Positions 1-4,940 of a stretch of 5,083 bases of DNA are shown piece by piece. Position 1 is the stretch's first letter. Every line of letters starts with the position of its first letter. The translations under genes and the position numbers were made by a program. The notes below the pieces were generated by a model that saw nothing but the letters and a program-made list of their open reading frames with translations, searched no databases and had not been told where the DNA came from. The stretch is from Clostridiales bacterium (GTDB taxonomy: Bacteria; Bacillota; Clostridia; Oscillospirales; Acutalibacteraceae): NCBI GenBank assembly GCA_021202245.1, contig JAJQDK010000088.1, positions 1-5,083 on the forward strand, in the 5' to 3' direction.

Positions 1-15
1 AAAATGGCACAACTC

Positions 16-50
16 CTTAAGTTGACGACATTGCCTTATCAAGGGAATAC
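16..50 (+). repeat. Interspersed repeat module A, left copy
   Basis: This 35-bp segment begins CTTAAGTTGACGAC and ends AAGGGAATAC. It recurs on the opposite strand at 4628-4662 with 34 of 35 positions identical; the single difference is an A/T change near the middle. It forms the outer part of the left repeat cluster and lies 10 bp before module S. A short reading frame runs through it, but the same peptide fragment appears wherever the module appears, so I treat it as repeat DNA and not as a gene. Confidence 0.85.
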
Positions 51-60
51 CCCTAAGAAC

Positions 61-132
61 GTGTGGGAAATTATACGTCTGTACACAGTGGTATGCTTTA
101 CGGCAATGGCGCACACTGTGCGCCGCTACGAA
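61..132 (+). repeat. Repeat block S-P, left copy (35-bp module S plus palindrome)
   Basis: This 72-bp block matches the reverse complement of 4726-4797 at 66 of 72 positions by hand alignment. It has two parts. Module S (61-95) carries the core TATACG..TGTACACAGTGGTAT. Module P holds a 17-bp palindrome at 108-124, GGCGCACACTGTGCGCC, with 8-bp perfect arms around a single central base, followed by the joiner GCTACGAA. If transcribed, the palindrome would make a tight GC-rich hairpin. This is probably a small interspersed element of the REP or MITE kind; no transposase is nearby. Confidence 0.85.
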
Positions 133-135
133 TGC

Positions 136-177
136 ACTCCAAACTCCAAACTCAACACTCCAAGCTTTCCACTGACC
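136..177 (-). repeat. Tandem heptanucleotide array, left copy
   Basis: On the + strand this reads as consecutive 7-base units: ACTCCAA, ACTCCAA, ACTCAAC, ACTCCAA, GCTTTCC, ACTGACC. Read on the minus strand, the units share an AGTG/AGTTT core and start inside GGTCAGTGG. The same framing sequences (GCGGTCAGTGG at one edge, CGTAGCGG at the other) surround a second array at 4577-4618 in the opposite orientation. The array is short and imperfect, but the strict 7-base period is clear. It resembles in style the heptanucleotide STRR repeats known from cyanobacteria; homology is not implied. Confidence 0.75.
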
Positions 178-189
178 GCCGCTACGTAC

Positions 190-224
190 CTGTGAGGAAT
201 TATACCTTGGTACACAGCGGTATA
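190..224 (+). repeat. Repeat module S, second left copy
   Basis: This 35-bp copy of module S aligns with the copy at 4763-4797 (reverse strand) at 28 of 35 positions. Its TATACC and GGTATA ends form a short inverted repeat around TTGGTACACAGC. It is the innermost recognisable piece of the left repeat cluster. From about 225 to 360 I see no repeat, gene or hairpin of note, only ordinary intergenic sequence leading to the trhA promoter. Confidence 0.7.
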
Positions 225-363
225 TGTTTGTATCTGAGGCAGTCTTTACTTGAATAATGCAAAAGAGGGATAGATAATACCGCTGCGGATTAAATGTGAA
301 TAATGCAATCTTTTTGCAGTATAAATCGCCTTGTTCCTGCCTGAATTTACATAACCGTACTCC

Positions 364-392
364 TTGCCTGATGAAGCGTAAAACAGTATAAT
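364..392 (+). promoter_or_regulatory. Sigma70/SigA-type promoter for trhA
   Basis: A -35 box TTGCCT (364-369) is separated by exactly 17 bases from a perfect -10 box TATAAT (387-392). Transcription would begin near 399 and leave a leader of about 25 bases before the trhA start. A hexamer pair TGAAGC (372-377) and GCTTCA (402-407) forms a weak inverted repeat around the -10 box. It could be an operator, but it is too short to assert. Confidence 0.75.
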
Positions 393-413
393 AACAGTAA
401 AGCTTCACACTGC

Positions 414-420
414 AAAGGAG
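414..420 (+). promoter_or_regulatory. Ribosome binding site of trhA, decides between two ATG codons
   Basis: AAAGGAG lies 3 bases before the first ATG (424) and 6 bases before the second, directly adjacent in-frame ATG (427). The spacing favours the second codon, which would give a protein of 214 residues starting MTKNKRYTLG. Confidence 0.75.
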
Positions 421-423
421 ATA

Positions 424-1071
424 ATGATGACAAAGAACAAAAGATACACCTTGGGCGAGGAAATATTCAATTCTGTTTCCCACGGAATCGGCGCAGGGCT
501 TGCCGTTGCAGGCACTGTAATATTAATCGTAGCCTCGGCTATACATTCAAACGCAACGGCGGTGGTCAGCTCGTGCATATACGGAGCTTCGCTTATAATT
601 TTGTACACAATGTCCACCCTGTACCACTCAATCACGAACACAAGGGCAAAATCATTTTTCAGGATAATGGATCACAACACCATTTTTCTGCTGATTGCCG
701 GCACGTACACCCCTGTTACGCTTATATTTTTAGGCGGCGCTTTAGGTTGGGCGCTGTTCGGCGCAGTCTGGGGAGCGGCGCTGCTCGGAATAATTCTGAA
801 CTCCGTGAACCTTGAAAAAGCAAGAATACCGTCAATTTTTTGCTATGTTGCAATGGGCTGGGTAATCATCTTTGCTATCAAGCCGCTTGCCGCTTCAATT
901 CCGACAGCTTCGGCTGTATTTTTGATAACCGGCGGCGTATTTTACACCCTGGGCATTGTATTCTATGCCGTCAAAAGAGTAAAGTACTTTCACTCCGTTT
1001 GGCATTTATTCACCGTTGCCGGCAGCATATTCCATTACTTTTCAATCCTGATTGCAGTTTTGAATCTGTAG
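424..1071 (+). CDS. trhA: PAQR/hemolysin III family membrane protein TrhA
   Basis: Integral membrane protein of the hemolysin III branch of the PAQR superfamily, relatives of which affect membrane homeostasis in bacteria; the haemolysin label is historical. The 215 residues are the usual length for the family and contain about seven hydrophobic segments (roughly 15-38, 42-66, 82-104, 107-127, 133-150, 157-182, 193-214). The family signatures are intact: GEEIFNSVSHGIGA near the N-terminus, STLYH (Ser64, His68), MDH..I..AGTYTP (Asp83), and the last-helix FHSVWH (His190, His194), with a further His204. In the PAQR superfamily the SxxxH, Asp and HxxxH residues build a zinc site resembling that of alkaline ceramidases and AdipoR. 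It is a single-gene unit with its own promoter, convergent with the biotin enzyme operon, and shows no functional link to it. The start is probably the second ATG (427). The substrate, if it is an enzyme, cannot be read from sequence. Confidence 0.93.
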   Translation: MMTKNKRYTLGEEIFNSVSHGIGAGLAVAGTVILIVASAIHSNATAVVSSCIYGASLIILYTMSTLYHSITNTRAKSFFRIMDHNTIFLLIAGTYTPVTLIFLGGALGWALFGAVWGAALLGIILNSVNLEKARIPSIFCYVAMGWVIIFAIKPLAASIPTASAVFLITGGVFYTLGIVFYAVKRVKYFHSVWHLFTVAGSIFHYFSILIAVLNL

Positions 1072-1112
1072 CTCAAGGCAAGCCCTTATTTAAAAACAGC
1101 ACAGAAAAATTT

Positions 1113-1160
1113 AAGGACTGTCGCTAAACCTGAGAGTTAAGCGGCAGTCCCTTTACTTTT
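1113..1160. terminator. Bidirectional intrinsic terminator between trhA and oadA
   Basis: GGACTGTCGC (1115-1124) pairs with GCGGCAGTCC (1141-1150), a 10-bp stem with one G-U pair and a 16-base loop. On the + strand the hairpin is followed by CTTTACTTTT, and on the minus strand by TTAAATTTTTC. Both are T-rich, so it can serve the convergent trhA and oadA transcripts. It lies 44 bases past the trhA stop and 26 bases past the oadA stop. Confidence 0.8.
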
Positions 1161-1175
1161 GTAAAATTAAAAATT

Positions 1176-2579
1176 TTAAACCGGATGAATCATATTTTCC
1201 TTATCGAGCTTTTCGCCGTTAATGCCTGCCTTGGCATTTCTTCTCTTTTCAAAGAAGTCCAGAGCAACCTTCGGGAACTGCGCATATGAAAGCACATCCT
1301 CAGGCTGTTCAATCCACTCTGAAATCTCACTGCGGAGCTTGTCAAGCTCGGGCTCAAGCAAGTCGGCAGGACGGCAATTTACAACCTTTTTGTCGCCGAT
1401 TATCTTCTTCTGAAATTCAGGGTCAATCGGCATGGGCGTTGTGCCGTATTCTCCGGCAACAAGACCTTTAAATTCATTTGTACACATCTTGTAGCGCTCG
1501 CCCGTAATTACGTTAAACACAGCCTGTGTGCCTACAATCTGAGAGGTAGGCGTTACAAGAGGCGGATAACCGGAATCCTCACGAACACGGGGAACCTCTT
1601 CAAGAACCTCGTCAAGCTGATCCTCCTTGCCTGCCTGCTTGAGCTGAGAAAGCAGGTTTGAGAGCATACCGCCGGGCACCTGATATATGAGCGCCTTTGC
1701 ATCGGTTGCAAGCATTTTTGGGTCAAGAAGTCCGTTTTCGATATATTTTTCACGCAGCGTCATAAAGTAAGCGCGAATTTCGGCAAGAGCCTTGATGTCA
1801 AGTCCCGTATCAAATTCAGTGCCCTGCAAAGCGGCTACCATTGATTCCGTGGGAGCGTGAGATGTGCCGAGAGCGAGGGGGCTGATTGCCGTATCAATTC
1901 CGTCTGCGCCGGCCTCAATGCCCTTTAGCAGACACATTGAAGCAAGTCCCGATGTGTAGTGAGTGTGAAGCTGCAAAGGAAGCTCCGGAACGGCAGCCTT
2001 GATTGCCTTTACAAGGCTCTCAGTCTTTGACGGAGTGAGAAGCGCCGCCATATCCTTAATGCAGATTGAATCTGCGCCGGCATCCGCAATTCTCTTTGCG
2101 TACTCAACATAATATTCATCGGTAAATACCGGACCTGTGGTGTAGCTGATTGCAACCTGGGCGTGTCCGCCCTCTTTTTTGGCAGCCTTGATAGCTGTTT
2201 CAAGGTTTTTTATATCGTTAAGAGCGTCAAAAATGCGGATTATGTCAATGCCGTTTGCTATGGAACGCTGAACAAGATATTCAACGCAGTCATCGGCATA
2301 ATGACGGTAGCCGAGCATATTCTGACCTCTGAAAAGCATTTGAAGCTTTGTATTGGGGCAATGCTTGCGAATAGTGCGGAGCCTGTCCCACGGGTCCTCA
2401 TTTAAAAATCTCAGACAAGAGTCATATGTTGCGCCGCCCCAACACTCAAGTGAGTAATAACCGATTTTATCCATCTGCTCAAGAACGGGAAGCATCTCTT
2501 CCGTAGTCATTCTTGTGGCAATGAGCGACTGGTGCGCATCACGCAGGGCTGTTTCGGTGATTCTGATTTTCTTTGCCAT
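1176..2579 (-). CDS. oadA: Oxaloacetate decarboxylase alpha / transcarboxylase 5S-type carboxyltransferase
   Basis: Biotin-dependent carboxyltransferase that moves CO2 between oxaloacetate/pyruvate and carrier-bound biotin. The N-terminal half (about 5-280) is an HMGL-like TIM barrel with the metal and substrate motifs intact: TETALRDAHQS (Asp14), FRGQNMLGYRHY (83-94), CIKDMA with the lysine expected to be carboxylated at Lys175, and LHTHYTSG (His205, His207). The C-terminal half carries VPGGMLSNL (301-309), VTPTSQIVGTQA (342-353) and CRPADLLEPEL (402-412), typical of the conserved carboxylase domain. At 467 residues it stops before any biotinyl domain, as in the 5S subunit and pyruvate carboxylase subunit B; the carrier is the next gene upstream. 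AAAGGGA at 2588-2594 sets the only plausible start. It is the last gene of the operon, 30 bases after the carrier stop. Without a beta subunit in the operon, a soluble role is more likely than a sodium pump. The symbol reflects family membership, not proven decarboxylase activity. Confidence 0.93.
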   Translation of the reverse strand: MAKKIRITETALRDAHQSLIATRMTTEEMLPVLEQMDKIGYYSLECWGGATYDSCLRFLNEDPWDRLRTIRKHCPNTKLQMLFRGQNMLGYRHYADDCVEYLVQRSIANGIDIIRIFDALNDIKNLETAIKAAKKEGGHAQVAISYTTGPVFTDEYYVEYAKRIADAGADSICIKDMAALLTPSKTESLVKAIKAAVPELPLQLHTHYTSGLASMCLLKGIEAGADGIDTAISPLALGTSHAPTESMVAALQGTEFDTGLDIKALAEIRAYFMTLREKYIENGLLDPKMLATDAKALIYQVPGGMLSNLLSQLKQAGKEDQLDEVLEEVPRVREDSGYPPLVTPTSQIVGTQAVFNVITGERYKMCTNEFKGLVAGEYGTTPMPIDPEFQKKIIGDKKVVNCRPADLLEPELDKLRSEISEWIEQPEDVLSYAQFPKVALDFFEKRRNAKAGINGEKLDKENMIHPV

Positions 2580-2609
2580 TTAAGACATCCCTTTCGTCAG
2601 TTATTTGGT

Positions 2610-2981
2610 TTAGTTGAGCGTCAAAAGCACTTTGCCCGAATCAACAGCTTCGCCCTTGGCAACGTCAACAGTGGCAACGGTAGCGTCCTGAGGAGCCTTA
2701 ACGGGCGTTTCCATCTTCATAGCTTCGATAAACACGAGGTCGTCGCCTGCCTTAACAGCCTGACCTGCGGAAACTACAACATTAACAACCGTGCCGGGCA
2801 TAGGAGCCTTAACAACGATTGAACCTGCTGCTCCGGCTGGAGCTGCGGGCTTTGCAGCCGGTGCGGGAGCTGCTGCCGGTGCTGCTGCGGGAGCAGCCGA
2901 GGGAGCCGAAGAGCCGCCGAGCTCTTCAACCTGTACGTCATATGCTGTGCCGTTTACTGTGATTTTTAAATTTTTCATCAT
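2610..2981 (-). CDS. Biotin carboxyl carrier protein, transcarboxylase 1.3S-like
   Basis: Carries covalently bound biotin between the two carboxyltransferase subunits encoded on either side. Residues 1-20 (LKITVNGTAYDVQVEE) resemble the N-terminal segment that, in the Propionibacterium 1.3S subunit, tethers the carrier to its partners. Residues 23-53 are a flexible linker almost wholly of Ala, Pro and Gly. Residues 54-123 form the biotinyl domain, with APMPGTV (59-65) and the biotinylation motif EAMKMET (86-92), where Lys89 is the acceptor. The length of 123 and the lysine position both equal what I recall for the 1.3S subunit. A biotin ligase, not in this window, must modify it. AAGGGG at 2987-2992 is 5 bases from the first ATG and 8 from the adjacent second ATG (2978), so the true length may be 122. 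The gene starts 31 bases after the preceding stop and ends 30 bases before oadA, consistent with one transcript. Confidence 0.95.
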   Translation of the reverse strand: MMKNLKITVNGTAYDVQVEELGGSSAPSAAPAAAPAAAPAPAAKPAAPAGAAGSIVVKAPMPGTVVNVVVSAGQAVKAGDDLVFIEAMKMETPVKAPQDATVATVDVAKGEAVDSGKVLLTLN

Positions 2982-2986
2982 AATGT

Positions 2987-2992
2987 CCCCTT
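2987..2992 (-). promoter_or_regulatory. Ribosome binding site of the biotin carrier gene
   Basis: On the minus strand AAGGGG precedes two adjacent in-frame ATG codons, at 2981 and 2978, by 5 and 8 bases. Both distances are workable; the second is closer to the optimum. Confidence 0.6.
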
Positions 2993-3012
2993 TATTTTAA
3001 CAAGTTACTATA

Positions 3013-4323
3013 TCAAATTGTTGAATGCTTTTTAGCAAGTGTTGAAACACGCTTGCCCGAAAGCATATCAAGAGCTGAAATAAGTGCGGTGCGAAGCTCA
3101 TCGGCGCTTACAATTCCGTCAACATAACCGTTTTGAGCCGCATTGAAAGCCGAAAGGCTTTCCTCGGCAAACTTTTCAGCCGCCGCCTTTTGCTCGGCAA
3201 CCGAAACCTTCATAGCGCCGGGAGCCATAATAACCGCTGCCGCTTCGACATTAACGGGCGAAATCACCGCATCGGGAAGCGCATAAACAACGTCTGCGTT
3301 TGCGCCTGTGCCTGCCATTGCAATGTAAGCCGAGCCGATAGCCTTGCCGGTTACAACAGAAATCTTAACCGTGGTGGCTTCGGCATAGGCGGAAGCCGTC
3401 TTTGAAGCAGACTTAAGCGACTCAAAGCCCTTGCAGTCTACAAATGAAATCACGGGAAGAGAGAAAGCATCGCAGAAGCGAACAAACTTGGCAATCTTTG
3501 AGGTTGATTTGCAGTCAAGCTCTCCGCCCTTGGTGGCAACAATTCCCACAACCTGTCCGCCGAGCCTTGCAATGCGAACGCTTGCTGCGTCGCCGCAGTC
3601 GCCGTACAGCTTAATTGCGCTGCCGCCGTCGATTACTTTGCTGACAATACATCCCTCGCCTGCGGGAGCCTCCTCAAACGACTGAGGCGCCATATTGAGA
3701 TTATTTGAAGGAAGATACAGCATAAGCTCCTTAGCCTTTGCAACGGCTTCCTGAGAGTCTTTTGCGGTGATTGCCGAAATGCCCTGCTTTGCATTGTATT
3801 CCGCATCGGAATTTTCGCCCGTAACCGAGAGTGAAAGCTGTGCTTTTTCGCTCATAATTACTATATCTGCGCTCACCGCATTGAGTGCGCTTGTGCCGAG
3901 GCAGGTACCGAGAATAACCGAAATCTGGGGAACAACACCCGAAAGCGAAGCTGAGCTGTTAAGAACCTCTCCGCAGCCTGCAAGAAGCTCCGTTCCCTGA
4001 GAAAGTCTGCCGCCCACGCTGTCATAAAAGCCTACGACGGGAGCGCCTGTTTTGAGCGCAAGGTCATAAATCTTTTTGAGCTTTGCTGCCTGAGCCTTGC
4101 TCATTGCGCCGCCGCAAATGTCGCTGTTCTGCGCAAAAGCGTAAACGGGAAGTCCCTCTACCGTACCGAAACCGGCAACAACCTCTGCAAATCCGTCGCC
4201 CGATTTTGCAAAAGCGTCAATTTCACAAAAGCTGTCTGCATCAAAAAATTCCGTGATAGTTTTATAAGCGGAAGTTGAAGCAATTTCAGCCTTAGCCTGA
4301 TTGATTTTTTCAATACTCATCAT
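3013..4323 (-). CDS. Divergent carboxyltransferase, PCC-beta/12S (MmdA)-like, with altered active-site segments
   Basis: By family, the subunit that exchanges CO2 between carrier biotin and an acyl-CoA (propionyl/methylmalonyl-CoA in 12S, PccB, MmdA). Family landmarks remain: GFGTVEGLPVYAFAQ (51-65), GGAMSKAQAAKLKKIYDLAL (71-90), SGVVPQISVILG (128-139), YLPSNNL (203-209), KFVRFCDAFSLPVISFVD (279-296) and AYAEATTVKISVVTGKA (312-328). At 436 residues it is about 80 shorter than usual, and the losses fall in internal segments. The usual SGGARIQEG is SVGGRLSQG (102-110), GPCAGGA is GTCLGTS (139-145), the TGP..VTGE..LGGA..H stretch is cut down (168-186), the interdomain linker is shortened (about 210-245), and the GTxQEYGGIIRHGAKLL stretch is replaced by a shorter one (300-311); GGAY has become GSAY. 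The reading frame is intact, with no stop or frameshift, so this is a diverged gene and not a pseudogene. It is first in the operon. The second ATG (4320), 7 bases from GGAGGA, is the likelier start. Substrate unknown. Confidence 0.88.
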   Translation of the reverse strand: MMSIEKINQAKAEIASTSAYKTITEFFDADSFCEIDAFAKSGDGFAEVVAGFGTVEGLPVYAFAQNSDICGGAMSKAQAAKLKKIYDLALKTGAPVVGFYDSVGGRLSQGTELLAGCGEVLNSSASLSGVVPQISVILGTCLGTSALNAVSADIVIMSEKAQLSLSVTGENSDAEYNAKQGISAITAKDSQEAVAKAKELMLYLPSNNLNMAPQSFEEAPAGEGCIVSKVIDGGSAIKLYGDCGDAASVRIARLGGQVVGIVATKGGELDCKSTSKIAKFVRFCDAFSLPVISFVDCKGFESLKSASKTASAYAEATTVKISVVTGKAIGSAYIAMAGTGANADVVYALPDAVISPVNVEAAAVIMAPGAMKVSVAEQKAAAEKFAEESLSAFNAAQNGYVDGIVSADELRTALISALDMLSGKRVSTLAKKHSTI

Positions 4324-4327
4324 AACA

Positions 4328-4333
4328 TCCTCC
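4328..4333 (-). promoter_or_regulatory. Ribosome binding site of the first operon gene, decides between two ATG codons
   Basis: GGAGGA on the minus strand is 4 bases from the ATG at 4323 and 7 bases from the adjacent in-frame ATG at 4320. The second gives standard spacing and a protein starting MSIEKINQAK. Confidence 0.75.
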
Positions 4334-4357
4334 AGTGCAATGCAGTGAATATGCAGT
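4333..4357 (-). promoter_or_regulatory. Phased short direct repeats in the operon leader
   Basis: CAGT occurs at 4333, 4343 and 4354 on the + strand, within ATGCAGT at 4340-4346 and 4351-4357, so the units are about one helical turn apart. On the mRNA they read ACTGCAT twice, immediately upstream of and touching the ribosome binding site. This spacing would suit a DNA- or RNA-binding regulator, but the units are short and chance cannot be excluded. Confidence 0.3.
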
Positions 4358-4399
4358 AAAAAAGCACAATTACCGCATACTAATTTTATTACATATTAC

Positions 4400-4428
4400 A
4401 TTATATCTTATATTCTCAAAAAGTACAA
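4400..4428 (-). promoter_or_regulatory. Proximal promoter of the biotin carboxyltransferase operon
   Basis: On the minus strand a -35 box TTGTAC (4428-4423) and a perfect -10 box TATAAT (4405-4400) are 17 bases apart. The predicted transcription start is near 4393, giving a leader of about 70 bases to the first ATG. I see no convincing terminator or riboswitch fold in that leader. Confidence 0.7.
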
Positions 4429-4461
4429 GAACTAAGAAGTTGCATTTTTTAAATTTTACAC

Positions 4462-4489
4462 ATTATATAGTAATTGGAATAATAAGCAA
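4462..4489 (-). promoter_or_regulatory. Distal promoter of the same operon
   Basis: On the minus strand TTGCTT (4489-4484) and a perfect TATAAT (4467-4462) are 16 bases apart, about 62 bases upstream of the proximal promoter. The region is very AT-rich, so one of the two matches could be fortuitous. Tandem promoters are nevertheless a reasonable reading. Confidence 0.5.
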
Positions 4490-4576
4490 AATTTATTGTA
4501 AAAATAACTTAAGGATTAGTGCCGCTGCTTATGCTCCGAAGTAACACAAAATTTACCGCACCTCCGCAGCAGCGGT

Positions 4577-4618
4577 CAGTGGGCAGTGCTTAGTGTTTAG
4601 CGGATAGTGTGGAGTGAG
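4577..4618 (+). repeat. Tandem heptanucleotide array, right copy
   Basis: Six consecutive 7-base units: CAGTGGG, CAGTGCT, TAGTGTT, TAGCGGA, TAGTGTG, GAGTGAG. The consensus is NAGTGNN. The array is preceded by AGCGGT and followed by CTCGTAGCGG, the same frame that surrounds the left array (136-177) on the opposite strand. It joins directly to module A at 4628. The units vary between the two arrays while the period stays at seven, which suggests slippage or recombination within an element. Confidence 0.75.
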
Positions 4619-4627
4619 CTCGTAGCG

Positions 4628-4662
4628 GTATTCCCTTGAAAAGGCAATGTCGTCAACTTAAG
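4628..4662 (-). repeat. Interspersed repeat module A, right copy
   Basis: Reverse-complement copy of 16-50 with 34 of 35 positions identical. With its partner it places near-perfect inverted repeats about 4.6 kb apart around the four genes. Here module A abuts a heptad array, while on the left it abuts module S, so the two clusters are mosaics and not simple terminal inverted repeats. Confidence 0.85.
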
Positions 4663-4689
4663 AAAAAATAAATATGTAAATATGTAATT

Positions 4690-4724
4690 TATCCCTCTGC
4701 GTACCAACGTATTATTTTCCACCC
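4690..4724 (-). repeat. Repeat module S, degenerate right copy
   Basis: Read on the minus strand it matches the copy at 4763-4797 at 27 of 35 positions, keeping GGGTG at one end, ATACGT in the middle and a degenerate GGATA at the other end. It is joined to the next unit by CTACGAAC. Confidence 0.65.
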
Positions 4725-4725
4725 G

Positions 4726-4797
4726 TTCGTAGCGGCGCACAGTGTGCGCCATTGCCGCAACGTATACCACTGTGTACATACGTATAATTTCTCACCC
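4726..4797 (-). repeat. Repeat block S-P, right copy
   Basis: Inverted copy of 61-132 (66 of 72 identical). It contains module S at 4763-4797 and the palindrome GGCGCACAGTGTGCGCC at 4734-4750, with 8-bp arms around one base. Together with the copies at 4690-4724 and 4806-4824 it forms a partial tandem series in which palindromes alternate with module S. Confidence 0.85.
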
Positions 4798-4800
4798 GTT

Positions 4801-4839
4801 CGTAGGGGCGGATAGTATCCGCCCGCACGGCGTAGCCGT
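4801..4839. repeat. Palindromic repeat, variant P2, plus adjacent small hairpin
   Basis: GGGCGGATA (4806-4814) and TATCCGCCC (4816-4824) form 9-bp arms around one central G. The palindrome follows CACCCGTTCGTAG, the same lead-in found before the different palindrome at 4734. A second hairpin follows at once: ACGGC (4827-4831), GTA, GCCGT (4835-4839). I recognise GGGCGGAT-type palindromes as common in intergenic regions of gut clostridia, from memory only. Confidence 0.75.
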
Positions 4840-4940
4840 CCTTATAAAAACTATAATTTATTTTTATCCATTTTTGATTTAAAGGTAAACGTATATAGCT
4901 TTATCAAGTTTTTATTTTTAATTAAAACATCCTGCCTTTA
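4840..4940. other. AT-rich spacer between palindromes, no gene seen
   Basis: About 100 bases of mostly A and T separate the palindrome at 4806-4824 from the inverted variant at 4945-4963. No reading frame with a ribosome binding site, no RNA gene and no clear promoter is visible. It could be the body of a small non-autonomous element bounded by the two oppositely oriented palindromes, but that is inference. Confidence 0.5.

Noticed and set aside
136..177. Possible CRISPR-like array
   Set aside because: The units are 7 bases with no spacers, no 24-40 bp repeat is present, and no cas gene is in the window.
4..257. Two overlapping short rightward reading frames in the left repeat cluster
   Set aside because: They consist of repeat modules also found at the right end, lack a convincing ribosome binding site, and their peptides are rearranged between copies.
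320..325. TATAAA as an alternative trhA -10 box
   Set aside because: No acceptable -35 box lies 16-18 bases upstream, and the promoter at 364-392 is much better.
1176..2981. Calling the carrier plus oadA a two-subunit pyruvate carboxylase
   Set aside because: No ATP-grasp biotin carboxylase is in the operon; a distant one is possible but nothing here supports it.
2791..3000. Ala/Gly-rich rightward frame opposite the biotin carrier
   Set aside because: It is the antisense mirror of the carrier's Ala/Pro-rich linker, with no independent start signal.
3013..4323. Reading the 12S-like gene as a frameshifted pseudogene
   Set aside because: The frame is continuous from a strong ribosome binding site to the stop, and conserved family motifs occur before and after every shortened segment in the same frame.
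4335..4544. 69-residue rightward frame upstream of the operon
   Set aside because: It lies over the AT-rich promoter region, has no ribosome binding site and matches no family I recognise.
4522..4575. CCGCTGCT (4522-4529) paired with AGCAGCGG (4568-4575) as a terminator or structured RNA
   Set aside because: The 38-base spacer is long and no T tract follows on either strand. It may only mark an element boundary.
4597..4779. 60-residue leftward reading frame in the right repeat cluster
   Set aside because: It is made of modules A, S and P, with no ribosome binding site, and its protein resemblance to the left frame is explained by the repeated DNA.
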